The notes beneath the pieces were generated by a model. The model was given only the letters and a program-made list of their open reading frames with translations. It made no database searches and had not been told where the DNA came from. Source: Pseudomonadota bacterium (GTDB lineage Bacteria; Pseudomonadota; Alphaproteobacteria; Sphingomonadales; Sphingomonadaceae). Taken from it: 5,061 nucleotides of DNA. The stretch lies in contig JAEZQR010000136.1 in NCBI GenBank assembly GCA_023413015.1, positions 1-5,061 on the forward strand. The letters run 5' to 3'. The translations under genes were made by a program, and so were the position numbers. Positions 1 to 5,061 of this stretch are shown here, piece by piece (within the stretch, counting starts at the first letter, position 1; each line of letters begins with the position of its first letter).

Positions 1-201
1 CCGGCGGTCGTGGCGGCGATCGGGATGCTGGCCGGCTTCTGCGGCACGCTGATGACGCCGATGGCCGCCAACTTCAACATCGTCCCCGCCGCGCTTCTCG
101 ACCTCAAGGACAGGAACGGCGTGATCAAGGCGCAGATCGGCACCGCGCTGCCGCTGCTCGCCGCGAACACCGCCCTCATGTACTGGCTCGCCTTCCGATG
201 A
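1..201 (+). CDS. DUF979 family membrane protein, C-terminal fragment
   Basis: The reading frame is open from the first base of the window and ends at TGA 199-201, so only the last 66 residues are seen and the true start lies to the left. The fragment has the small-residue-rich, hydrophobic character of an integral inner-membrane protein. It contains the stretch GTLMTPMAANFNIVPAALL, then a short polar segment (DLKDRNGVIKAQ), then a final hydrophobic helix ending in LMYWLAFR. This arrangement matches what I know of the C-terminus of the DUF979 family. That family is usually encoded beside a second small membrane protein, DUF969, and often near pyroglutamyl peptidase; the pair is suspected to form a transporter or permease, but its substrate is not established. 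The stop codon overlaps the start of the next gene in ATGA, so the two are almost certainly co-transcribed and translationally coupled. Family assignment is from recognition of the motif and the neighbour and is fairly secure; function is unknown. Confidence 0.8.
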   Translation, partial: PAVVAAIGMLAGFCGTLMTPMAANFNIVPAALLDLKDRNGVIKAQIGTALPLLAANTALMYWLAFR

Positions 202-1181
202 TCGAAACCGCTACCGCCTCGAACTTCGCCCGCATCGCGCTCGGCCATGTCCGCCGCGAATATCCGTACAAGCTCGATCATGTGCTGACCGGCGATGCCG
301 ACGCGCTGCCGCCGCGCGCGCTCCATCCGATCTTCCATGGCAGCTTTGACTGGCACAGCTGCGTCCACGGCTACTGGCTGCTCGCGCGCCTGCTGCGCCT
401 GCACCCGGACCTGCCGGAGGCCGCCGCCATCCGCGCGCTGTTCGACGAGATGCTGGTGCCCGAGAAGGCCGCGGGCGAACTCGCCTATCTCGACCGCCCT
501 CACAGCACCGGCTTCGAGCGGCCCTACGGCTGGGGCTGGCTCCTGAAGCTCCACGCCGAACTCGCCCGCCACGATGCACCCTGGGCCGAAGCGCTCGAAC
601 CGCTCGCCCACGCGTTTGCCGCGCGGTTCATGATCTACCTGCCGAAGCTCACCTACCCGATCCGCGTCGGCACGCACTTCAACACCGCCTTCGCGCTGGT
701 GCTGGCGCTCGACTGGGCCGAGGGGCGCGATCCCGCGCTCGCGCGCCTCATTCGCGAGCGCGCGCCGGCCTGGTTCGCCGCCGACCGCGACTGCCAGGCG
801 TGGGAGCCGGGCGGCGACGAGTTCCTGTCCTCGGCGCTCACCGAGGCGCTGCTGATGCGCCGCACGCTCGATCGCGACGCGTTCGTGGCATGGTTCACCG
901 CCTTCCTGCCGCGCCTGTCGTCGTCCGAGCCGCGCAGCCTGTTCGATCCCGCCTTCGTCAGCGACCGCAGCGACGGCAAGATCGCCCATCTCGACGGCCT
1001 CAACCTCAGCCGCGCCTGGTGCTGGCGCGCGATCGCAGCCGACCTGCCCGACGCGGCGCGCGCCGCTGCGCTCGATGCCGCGGCCCGTCACCTCGACGCG
1101 AGCCTCCCGCACGTGGCGGGCGACTATATGGGCGAGCACTGGCTGGCGACCTTCGCATTGCTGGCAATGGCTGGGGACTGA
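198..1181 (+). CDS. DUF2891 family protein (function unknown)
   Basis: This is a complete 327-residue protein. The ATG at 198 overlaps the previous stop (ATGA). No Shine-Dalgarno sequence is visible in front of it, which fits reinitiation after the DUF979 gene. I recognise it as DUF2891 from aromatic, His/Trp-rich blocks: FHGSFDWHSCVHGYW at residues 46-60, ERPYGWGWLLKL near 107-118, GTHFNTAFAL near 158-167, EPGGDEFLSSALTEALLM near 203-220, HLDGLNLSRAWCW near 264-276 and DYMGEHWLATFALLA near 309-323. The repeated pattern of amphipathic helices ending in aromatic-rich loops suggests an all-alpha repeat (toroid-like) fold of the kind found in some glycan-active enzymes; this is inference. There is no signal peptide or membrane segment, so it is probably cytosolic. 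The conserved His, Asp, Glu and Trp residues look like an active site, but no reaction is established. The family is often found next to DUF969/DUF979, so its substrate may be what that membrane pair carries. Confidence 0.85.
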   Translation: MIETATASNFARIALGHVRREYPYKLDHVLTGDADALPPRALHPIFHGSFDWHSCVHGYWLLARLLRLHPDLPEAAAIRALFDEMLVPEKAAGELAYLDRPHSTGFERPYGWGWLLKLHAELARHDAPWAEALEPLAHAFAARFMIYLPKLTYPIRVGTHFNTAFALVLALDWAEGRDPALARLIRERAPAWFAADRDCQAWEPGGDEFLSSALTEALLMRRTLDRDAFVAWFTAFLPRLSSSEPRSLFDPAFVSDRSDGKIAHLDGLNLSRAWCWRAIAADLPDAARAAALDAAARHLDASLPHVAGDYMGEHWLATFALLAMAGD

Positions 1182-1323
1182 CACGCAGACGTCACGAGAA
1201 GGAAGGGCACGGATAGACGTCGCTATGCAAGGGTGATGGACCGACCGTCGTTCCCGCCGCCGTGGCGATCGGCGACAATGTGATGATGATGCAGCTGGCG
1301 ATACTCGGCCGGCGGTCCGCATC
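1182..1323. other. intergenic region between convergent genes, no clear terminator
   Basis: These 142 bp separate the 3' ends of the DUF2891 gene (plus) and the hydroxylase gene (minus). A bidirectional terminator would be expected here, but I find no long GC-rich stem followed by a T-run on either strand. AGACGTC occurs twice (1187-1193 and 1215-1221). A short open stretch on the plus strand, about 1217-1327, translates to an aliphatic-rich peptide. It has no plausible start or ribosome binding site and its stop codon lies inside the neighbouring stop region, so I do not call it a gene. Confidence 0.4.
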
Positions 1324-2106
1324 CTAGTCGGCAGGCACGCCTTCGTGCTGCTGATCTCCGGACGCCCTATCGCGCTCGATCTGGCGCTTGGCGCGGGCCT
1401 GGATCGCCTTGCGCCCTTCGGGATGCAGCTTCTCCGAGAAGTCGAACATCCGCGCGACCGCCTTGCGGACCGTATTCCGCAGCGGCGCGGCCGCCATATG
1501 ATCGGGCGGGAACGCCGCCCTGAGCGCGTCGGTCGCCTCGATGTCGAGAATGATGTGGACGCGTGGCCGGTCCCAGCCGTTGTCCACGCTATGCGGGAAG
1601 CTGAAGTCGGCATACCACAGCTTCCCGGCGGACCAGTGGACGACCTCGTGGCCGATCCGCAGGATGGATGATGGGGCAGTCAGGATCGGTACGTGCAGCC
1701 GCGCCGTCGCCAGATCGATACTATGTGCCCTGTCGCGGTACCAGCGCACGTGGGCGCCCGGCTCCATCACGGAAATATAGGCATTTCGGACGGGCGAAGC
1801 CATGTCGTCCATCAGCTTCTGCACGGAAGGCATGAGCTCCAGGACCGGCGTCGGCCGGCGGGACTGGCCGTATTTCAGATGGGTAAGAAACGGATCGCCC
1901 TCGGGTGCGACAAGGCCCAGCCGCTTCCAGTTGCCATTGTGATACGGGCCGTCCTGCGCCTTCGCCCGGTAATACTGGTTTACCTCATCAAGCTCCGCCT
2001 GAAGCCGTTCGAGGTCGATCGAGCAGGGAATTTCGAACTGGAGCCGGAGTCCGGTGACCGCACTCAGCCATTGCCATGGGTAAGCCAGCATAGCCCAAGC
2101 TCCCAT
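1324..2106 (-). CDS. aspartyl/asparaginyl beta-hydroxylase domain protein (2-oxoglutarate/Fe(II) oxygenase-like)
   Basis: A 260-residue protein of the aspartyl/asparaginyl beta-hydroxylase superfamily (cupin-like double-stranded beta-helix). These enzymes use Fe(II), O2 and 2-oxoglutarate to hydroxylate side chains of proteins, peptides or lipids. The core runs from about residue 108 to 190. It contains GAHVRWYRD (117-125), RLHVPI (136-141), HWSAGKLWYADFSFPHSVDN (157-176, with His172 as the expected distal iron ligand) and RPRVHIILD (180-188, with Arg182 as the expected 2-oxoglutarate-binding Arg). At the place where relatives usually carry an HxD iron-binding motif, this protein reads Tyr123-Arg-Asp125, so catalysis is not assured. 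The C-terminal ~70 residues are basic and charged, with no recognised domain. The start is uncertain. ATG 2106 has AGGA directly abutting it, which is too close. An in-frame ATG at 2091 has GGGAG about 8 nt upstream and may be the true start. No signal peptide is visible. No partner gene identifies the substrate. Confidence 0.85.
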   Translation of the reverse strand: MGAWAMLAYPWQWLSAVTGLRLQFEIPCSIDLERLQAELDEVNQYYRAKAQDGPYHNGNWKRLGLVAPEGDPFLTHLKYGQSRRPTPVLELMPSVQKLMDDMASPVRNAYISVMEPGAHVRWYRDRAHSIDLATARLHVPILTAPSSILRIGHEVVHWSAGKLWYADFSFPHSVDNGWDRPRVHIILDIEATDALRAAFPPDHMAAAPLRNTVRKAVARMFDFSEKLHPEGRKAIQARAKRQIERDRASGDQQHEGVPAD

Positions 2107-2267
2107 TCCTGCTGAGAGAAATACGCACGAATGTGAACTAAGTTTCTGGCTAATAACGTTTGCGCGAGGTCCGCCGCATCCGGCCCGGAAAGGGCGGCGT
2201 TCGGGTTAGACTCCACCCCTCCACGCCGCGAAGCCTGCCGGTGCCAGGATCGGACCTGTTGTCGGCG
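2107..2267. other. intergenic region upstream of the hydroxylase gene
   Basis: These 161 bp lie between the start of the hydroxylase gene and the stop of the upstream hydrolase gene, both on the minus strand. The part next to the hydroxylase, about 2110-2165, is clearly richer in A and T than the genes around it. It is the likely promoter region, though I cannot pick a convincing -35/-10 pair. The half near the hydrolase stop is GC-rich, with only weak inverted repeats: CCGCC 2171-2175 against GGCGG 2193-2197, and CCTG 2234-2237 against CAGG 2245-2248. Neither is followed by a T-run on the minus strand. The gap suggests the two genes are separate transcription units. Confidence 0.4.
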
Positions 2268-3122
2268 CTACTTGCTGGCTTGTTCCATCGGCGGTGGGAA
2301 CAGCGCGCGGATGGCGGTGGTGGCGGCCGGATGGTAGATCGTGTTGTGCTTCTCGCTCGGATACGGCGTGTAGCTCCACCTGACCTGCGGTGCCGCCTGT
2401 GCCTTGAGCGCCGCGACCAGCCGGTCCATCCCCGTTTGCATGGCGCCGCCTTCGTCGGCCACCGACAGCCAGAGGGTGCGCGGTGCCTGCTCGGGCGCCG
2501 CGAGCAACGCGGCCGCCTGCTTCGAGAGCGCCTCGCGGTCCCACCACAGGCTGGGGCTGATCGCGATATAGCGGTCGAAGTCGCCGCCGTGGCGCAGCGC
2601 CGTGTCGACGACGAAATAACCGGCAAGCGACTCGCCGATCAGCCCGTCCGTGCCGTTCGTCCGATAGGCCTGGTCGATCGCCGGCTTGAGCTCGGTCACC
2701 AGGAAGCGGCGGAATTCCTCGGCATGGCCATGGGTTGGGAAGTCCTTCTGCTCGCCGGGATCGGACGATGGTTGCGTCAGCTCGCGCCGCCGGTCCTTGC
2801 TCTCGATGCCGACCACGATCATCGGCTGGTTGATGCCCCAGAGGCTGCCCTGATGCACGAGCCCGGCGATGTGGAAGAAGTCCTGCTGCTCCACCCCGCC
2901 GTCGAGCAGGTAGAGGACCGGATAGCGCGTGCCCTTCCGCGCCTCCTCCGCATAACCCGGCGGCAGCATGACGTTCACGCGCCGCGCTTCGCCCAGCACC
3001 TTTGATGGTAGCTCGTAACCCTGCCCGATAACGACGGGCACGCCCGCCGCCGTGAAGGGGTTCTGCGCGGCGGCCGGCACCGAAAGCGCGATCGCGATCG
3101 CGGCAAGCGATAATTTGTTCAT
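2268..3122 (-). CDS. secreted alpha/beta-hydrolase, esterase D / enterochelin-esterase-like
   Basis: A 284-residue protein beginning MNKLSLAAIAIALSVPAAAQ, a classic Sec signal peptide with a likely cut after AAA (residue 19). The mature enzyme is therefore periplasmic or exported. The body matches the putative esterase family that includes esterase D and the siderophore esterases Fes/IroE. A beta-strand block RRVNVMLPPGY (47-57) leads to YPVLYLLDGG (67-76), then QPMIVVGIES (99-108). The nucleophile elbow is GESLAG with Ser165, followed by YIAISPSLWWD (185-195), which is typical of this group. Catalytic His is probably His259 in PSEKHN; the acidic member may be Asp223 or Glu224. I chose ATG 3122 over an in-frame TTG at 3152, because the longer form would put the basic stretch MRCRRRYFRF in front of the signal peptide. 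No strong Shine-Dalgarno sequence precedes ATG 3122. Substrate is unknown: ester, acyl-sugar and siderophore lactone are all possible. No iron-uptake gene is in view to support siderophore hydrolysis. Confidence 0.88.
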   Translation of the reverse strand: MNKLSLAAIAIALSVPAAAQNPFTAAGVPVVIGQGYELPSKVLGEARRVNVMLPPGYAEEARKGTRYPVLYLLDGGVEQQDFFHIAGLVHQGSLWGINQPMIVVGIESKDRRRELTQPSSDPGEQKDFPTHGHAEEFRRFLVTELKPAIDQAYRTNGTDGLIGESLAGYFVVDTALRHGGDFDRYIAISPSLWWDREALSKQAAALLAAPEQAPRTLWLSVADEGGAMQTGMDRLVAALKAQAAPQVRWSYTPYPSEKHNTIYHPAATTAIRALFPPPMEQASK

Positions 3123-3193
3123 GAAACGAAAGTAGCGGCGCCGGCACCGCAATGTCCATCGAAGGCGAATTCGTGTGCGAGATCACCTTGCGT

Positions 3194-3262
3194 CGTCATC
3201 CCGGCGAAGGCCGGGACCCAGAGCAACGGGCAGTCTGGGGCCCGGCCTTCGCCGGGATGACG
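3194..3262. repeat. 69-bp near-perfect palindrome (REP-like intergenic element)
   Basis: The 22 bases at 3194-3215 are the exact reverse complement of 3241-3262. The pairing continues inward after one A/G mismatch (3216/3240) with CCCAGA 3217-3222 against TCTGGG 3234-3239, leaving an 11-base loop at 3223-3233. The stem is thus 28 pairs out of 29 positions. Each arm also contains its own small palindrome (CCCGGC-GAAG-GCCGGG in the left arm, 3200-3215). The arm begins CGTCATCCCGGCGAAGG, a sequence type I know as a dispersed intergenic palindrome in sphingomonads and other alphaproteobacteria. It lies between the transporter stop (3291) and the hydrolase start (3122), both on the minus strand. 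It could end or trim the transporter transcript, but there is no T-run, so a terminator role is inference. No direct repeats or target-site duplication are obvious at its edges. Confidence 0.9.
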
Positions 3263-3290
3263 TGACGTTTTAGTCTGCTCCGATCCGGCT

Positions 3291-3737
3291 CTAGCCCCGC
3301 CGCACCAGCACCGCGCCGGCGACCACGAGCAGAAGGCCCGCTGCACGCGCGAGGCTGAGCGGCTGCCTTTCGAGCCCGAGCACCCCGAAATGGTCGAGCA
3401 GGACCGCCGTGACGAGCTGGCCGGCAACCAGCGCCACGACCAGCGTCCCCACGCCCAGCCGCGGTGCGGCGAACGCCGCGACCGCAACGAAAAAGGCGCC
3501 GTAAAGGCCGCCCACCCAGGCATACCAGGGCAGCGCCCGCATCGCGCCGGCATCCGGGCGCGTCGGCGCGAGCGCGACGAACAGGGCCAGCGCCGCCGAG
3601 CCGATCAGGAAGGAGATGAGCGCGGCCGAGATCGGGGAGCCCATCGCCCGCGCCAGCATGGCGTTCGTCGGTGGCTGGAGCGCCGTCATCGCGCCGGCGA
3701 CGGCGGCGAGCAGGATCGTGAAGGCCACGAGAGGCAT
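3291..3737 (-). CDS. DMT superfamily transporter, YdcZ/DUF606 type
   Basis: A 148-residue, very hydrophobic protein with about five membrane helices (roughly residues 3-21, 34-56, 70-90, 95-115 and 128-146). It matches the YdcZ (DUF606) branch of the drug/metabolite transporter superfamily. Supporting motifs are the early LQPPTNAML (20-28), GGLYGAFFVA (76-85) in the third helix and GQLVTAVLLDHFGVLG (106-121) before the last helix. Length is normal for this half-size family, whose members probably act as dimers or as pairs encoded by adjacent genes; no second copy is next to it here. Substrate is not known for the family. The ATG at 3737 is preceded by GGAAG about 8 nt upstream, an acceptable ribosome binding site. 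A candidate promoter lies at 3784-3813. The downstream hydrolase is 168 bp away across a large palindrome, so the transporter is probably monocistronic. Confidence 0.9.
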   Translation of the reverse strand: MPLVAFTILLAAVAGAMTALQPPTNAMLARAMGSPISAALISFLIGSAALALFVALAPTRPDAGAMRALPWYAWVGGLYGAFFVAVAAFAAPRLGVGTLVVALVAGQLVTAVLLDHFGVLGLERQPLSLARAAGLLLVVAGAVLVRRG

Positions 3738-3783
3738 GGTGAAGGCTTCCGGTTGCGCGATGCATCACATCGATGGACGGCGG

Positions 3784-3813
3784 CTTGTACGGTCGCGATC
3801 GGGGTCCGCTCAA
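3784..3813 (-). promoter_or_regulatory. candidate sigma-70-type promoter for the YdcZ-type transporter
   Basis: On the minus strand TTGAGC (3813-3808) could be the -35 box and TACAAG (3789-3784) the -10 box, with an 18-nt spacer. This would place the transcript start about 40 nt before the transporter ATG at 3737. The -35 matches the consensus TTGACA at four positions and the -10 matches TATAAT at four, so this is only a candidate. Confidence 0.3.
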
Positions 3814-3846
3814 TAGCGCAGGCAATGCCGGCCCTCTCAGGCGATG

Positions 3847-3877
3847 GGCTCAGGGAGCCTCATTCCGTTGAGGCTCC
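3847..3877. other. two overlapping, mutually exclusive hairpins
   Basis: GGAGCCTCA (3854-3862) pairs perfectly with TGAGGCTCC (3869-3877) around a six-base loop. The GAGCC at 3855-3859 inside its left arm can instead pair with GGCTC at 3847-3851 around a three-base loop. The two structures cannot form together. If the transporter transcript began this far upstream (beyond 3877), the pair would lie in its leader; with the promoter candidate at 3784-3813 it would not. Neither stem is followed by a T-run on either strand, so it is not an ordinary terminator. Confidence 0.5.
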
Positions 3878-4024
3878 ACCCCAACGCCGCATGCAGGGGG
3901 CGGAATCCAGCGACGAACCGCACTTCATAGTCACTAATAGTTTCTACATGTGGCTTGCAGATGTTTCGGACGTGGAATCAAGAAATGCGAAACGAAGACA
4001 AAAATATTAATCCAGGTTATTGAG

Positions 4025-4043
4025 CGCCAAATTGCGTTTGGCG
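4025..4043. other. 7-bp perfect inverted repeat in AT-rich patch
   Basis: CGCCAAA (4025-4031) and TTTGGCG (4037-4043) form a perfect stem around the five-base loop TTGCG, about 95 bp before the ATP-grasp start. The heptamer GCGTTTG occurs twice in tandem (4034-4040 and 4041-4047), with the related GTGTTTG at 4056-4062. A weaker stem, AGACG 4052-4056 with CGTCT 4065-4069, follows. The symmetry and position fit either a transcription-factor operator or a leader hairpin for the plus-strand gene; the sequence does not decide between them. Confidence 0.4.
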
Positions 4044-4138
4044 TTTGATGTAGACGTGTTTGGGCGTCTGCGTATCTTTGCCGATGAGATGTGCTCTGGA
4101 ATAGAGCCTGGTGTAGCCGTTGTTAATCGGCGGCAGCT

Positions 4139-5061
4139 GTGAGTGAATATATCAAATGTGCCATCGAAGTATTTCGGCACAAGCCGGTGCGCGCGCCGGA
4201 GATACTGGCCAAGCTGCTGATCGGTCGCGCGTCCGTCGACATGGGGCCGAGCCTGTTCTTCATCAACGATCTGCATAACCGGCCGCTTCGCTCCTGGCGG
4301 GACTACAGGAAGTTCGATTCGCCGTTCCAGGCCATGCTGCGGGAGATCAACTGGGCGGCGGATAAGAATTTGTCCGCTGACAAGGTCCGTACCGCCGCCC
4401 GCTGTGCCGAACGAGGCGTGCCCGACATTCCGATCCTCGGCCTGATCGGTCGCGACACCACGGCCTTCCCGGGCGGCGAGCGCTTCTTGGCGCTGAACGA
4501 CCTCGCTGCCGTGGAGGCCTCCCTGACCGACACGCGCAACCCCGAAGAGCTCTACGTCAAACCGGCGGACGGCGGCAGGGGGCAGGGGCAGCATATCCTG
4601 CAACGCTCGGTCGGCGGCTGGCTGTTCGATGGCCGCCCGACGACGGCGCCCGAAGCCGCCGCCCTCCTGCTGGAGAGTGCCCCGCAAAGCGGCTTCGTGG
4701 TCCAGCCGCGCCTGCGCAGCCATCGCGCCATGGCGCCGATCGGCGGAGCGCTGGGGCTGTCGACGGTCCGCATCGTCGTCGCCCATACCATCGACGGGCC
4801 GCAGATATTGGTGGCGACGCTGAAGATCATCGGCGGCCGGGGGCATATCGACAATTTCCTGGGCGGGACGTCCGGCAACCTTCTCGCCCACATCGACCTC
4901 GCGACGGGTCGGCTCCAGCATGTGGTCGGACGAAGGCCCGGCCAGCGTTACCTGATGTCGCCGGTCGACACCCATCCCGTCACGAAGCAGCTCCTGCCGG
5001 GCTTCCAGCTACCGTGCTGGCCCGAGGTGCTGGCGTTTGCCGGGCAGGTCTCGCAGGCCTT
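4139..5061 (+). CDS. sugar-transfer-associated ATP-grasp protein (3' end outside window)
   Basis: The frame is open to the right edge and 307 residues are visible. I recognise the sugar-transfer-associated ATP-grasp family. These are predicted ATP-dependent carboxylate-amine (or similar) ligases, linked by gene neighbourhoods to exopolysaccharide and surface-glycan synthesis. Order of elements: MGPSLFFINDLHNRP (35-48) in the N-terminal part; KVRTAARCAERGVPDIPIL (82-100); the nucleotide-binding loop VKPADGGRGQGQ (140-151) with Lys141; IVQP-like strand FVVQPRLRSH (186-195); LGLSTVRIVVA (205-215); the metal-binding block GGRGHIDNFLGGTSGN (232-247) with Asp238 and Asn239; AHIDLATGRL (250-259); and THPVTKQLLPGFQLPCW (278-294). 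Only a short C-terminal tail should be missing. An in-frame TAA at 4124-4126 limits the start. GTG 4139 gives the longest form but has only a weak CGGCGG upstream, and GTG 4187 or ATG 4241 are alternatives. No signal peptide or membrane segment is seen. The true substrate is unknown and the expected glycan genes would lie to the right. Confidence 0.88.
   Translation, partial: MSEYIKCAIEVFRHKPVRAPEILAKLLIGRASVDMGPSLFFINDLHNRPLRSWRDYRKFDSPFQAMLREINWAADKNLSADKVRTAARCAERGVPDIPILGLIGRDTTAFPGGERFLALNDLAAVEASLTDTRNPEELYVKPADGGRGQGQHILQRSVGGWLFDGRPTTAPEAAALLLESAPQSGFVVQPRLRSHRAMAPIGGALGLSTVRIVVAHTIDGPQILVATLKIIGGRGHIDNFLGGTSGNLLAHIDLATGRLQHVVGRRPGQRYLMSPVDTHPVTKQLLPGFQLPCWPEVLAFAGQVSQA

Larger units (their letters stand above)
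3738..4138. other. divergent intergenic region, 401 bp, no gene
   Basis: This stretch separates the transporter (minus) and the ATP-grasp gene (plus), so it should hold promoters for both. The part near the transporter (3738-3900) is GC-rich and contains the candidate minus-strand promoter and the hairpin pair described separately. It also has short palindromes, GATGCATC 3759-3766 and CATCGATG 3768-3775, that could be operator-like. From about 3920 to 4130 the sequence becomes much richer in A and T than the rest of the window (for example AAAATATTAA at 4001-4010) and lacks any open frame with coding character. The long open frames that cross the region on either strand look like extensions of antisense shadows of the neighbouring genes. 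Confidence 0.6.

Noticed and set aside
1217..1327. Possible small peptide or gene remnant on the plus strand (ends ILGRRSAS)
   Set aside because: The preceding in-frame stop, lack of a ribosome binding site and lack of any recognisable family make coding unlikely; only the aliphatic composition drew attention.
2160..3005. A 281-codon open frame on the plus strand
   Set aside because: It is antisense to the alpha/beta-hydrolase, which has a signal peptide and nucleophile elbow. The plus-strand product shows no domain.
3123..3152. Upstream TTG start for the hydrolase
   Set aside because: It would add a basic decapeptide before a complete Sec signal peptide; ATG 3122 gives the normal n-region.
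1324..3737. Three minus-strand genes as one operon
   Set aside because: The gaps of 161 and 168 bp, one filled by a large palindrome, and the unrelated functions argue for separate units.
3196..3825. A 209-codon open frame on the minus strand overlapping the transporter
   Set aside because: It is a frame-shifted shadow of the transporter that also reads through the palindrome; its translation is Arg/Gly/Ala/Pro-rich.
3738..3900. Riboswitch upstream of the transporter
   Set aside because: I compared the minus-strand sequence by eye with TPP, glycine, guanidine and SAM/SAH-type cores and saw no match. Only simple hairpins are present.
3390..4010. A 206-codon open frame on the plus strand
   Set aside because: It is antisense to the YdcZ-type transporter and then runs into the intergenic region. 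Its product is an Arg/Glu/Gly-rich sequence without membrane helices or motifs.
4007..4975. A 322-codon open frame on the minus strand
   Set aside because: It lies opposite the ATP-grasp gene, whose motifs are unmistakable on the plus strand. The antisense translation is low-complexity Arg/Gly/Ala-rich with no recognisable domain, as expected from a GC-rich shadow.

Overview
The window is GC-rich double-stranded bacterial DNA. Codon usage, the protein families and a long palindromic repeat of a type common in alphaproteobacteria suggest a sphingomonad-like alphaproteobacterium. This is inference from style, because no rRNA or other marker gene is present. I see six protein genes, two of them cut by the window ends. 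There are no tRNA or rRNA genes, no CRISPR array and no insertion sequence.

Layout. (1) Positions 1-1181, plus strand: the C-terminal end of a DUF979 membrane protein, overlapping by four bases (ATGA) a complete DUF2891 gene. This is the tail of an uncharacterised operon; in other genomes DUF979 usually follows DUF969. (2) 1182-1323: short intergenic stretch between convergent genes, with no convincing terminator. (3) 1324-2106, minus: a small aspartyl/asparaginyl beta-hydroxylase-type 2-oxoglutarate oxygenase whose HxD-like motif appears to read Y-R-D. (4) 2268-3122, minus: a secreted alpha/beta-hydrolase of the esterase D / enterochelin-esterase-like group. (5) 3194-3262: a 69-bp near-perfect palindrome (REP-like) between two co-oriented genes. 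(6) 3291-3737, minus: a five-helix DMT transporter of the YdcZ (DUF606) type. (7) 3738-4138: a 401-bp divergent intergenic region with a candidate promoter for the transporter, two overlapping and mutually exclusive hairpins, and an AT-rich patch with another hairpin. (8) 4139 to the right edge, plus: a sugar-transfer-associated ATP-grasp protein, open at its 3' end.

How the parts fit. Only the DUF979-DUF2891 pair is clearly an operon. The three minus-strand genes point the same way but are separated by 160-170 bp gaps, so they look like independent units and not a pathway. The ATP-grasp gene probably opens a new unit, possibly for cell-surface glycan modification, that continues beyond the window. 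I found no clear new multi-gene system. The best leads are the altered hydroxylase active site, the structured divergent intergenic region, and the uncharacterised DUF979/DUF2891 and ATP-grasp families.
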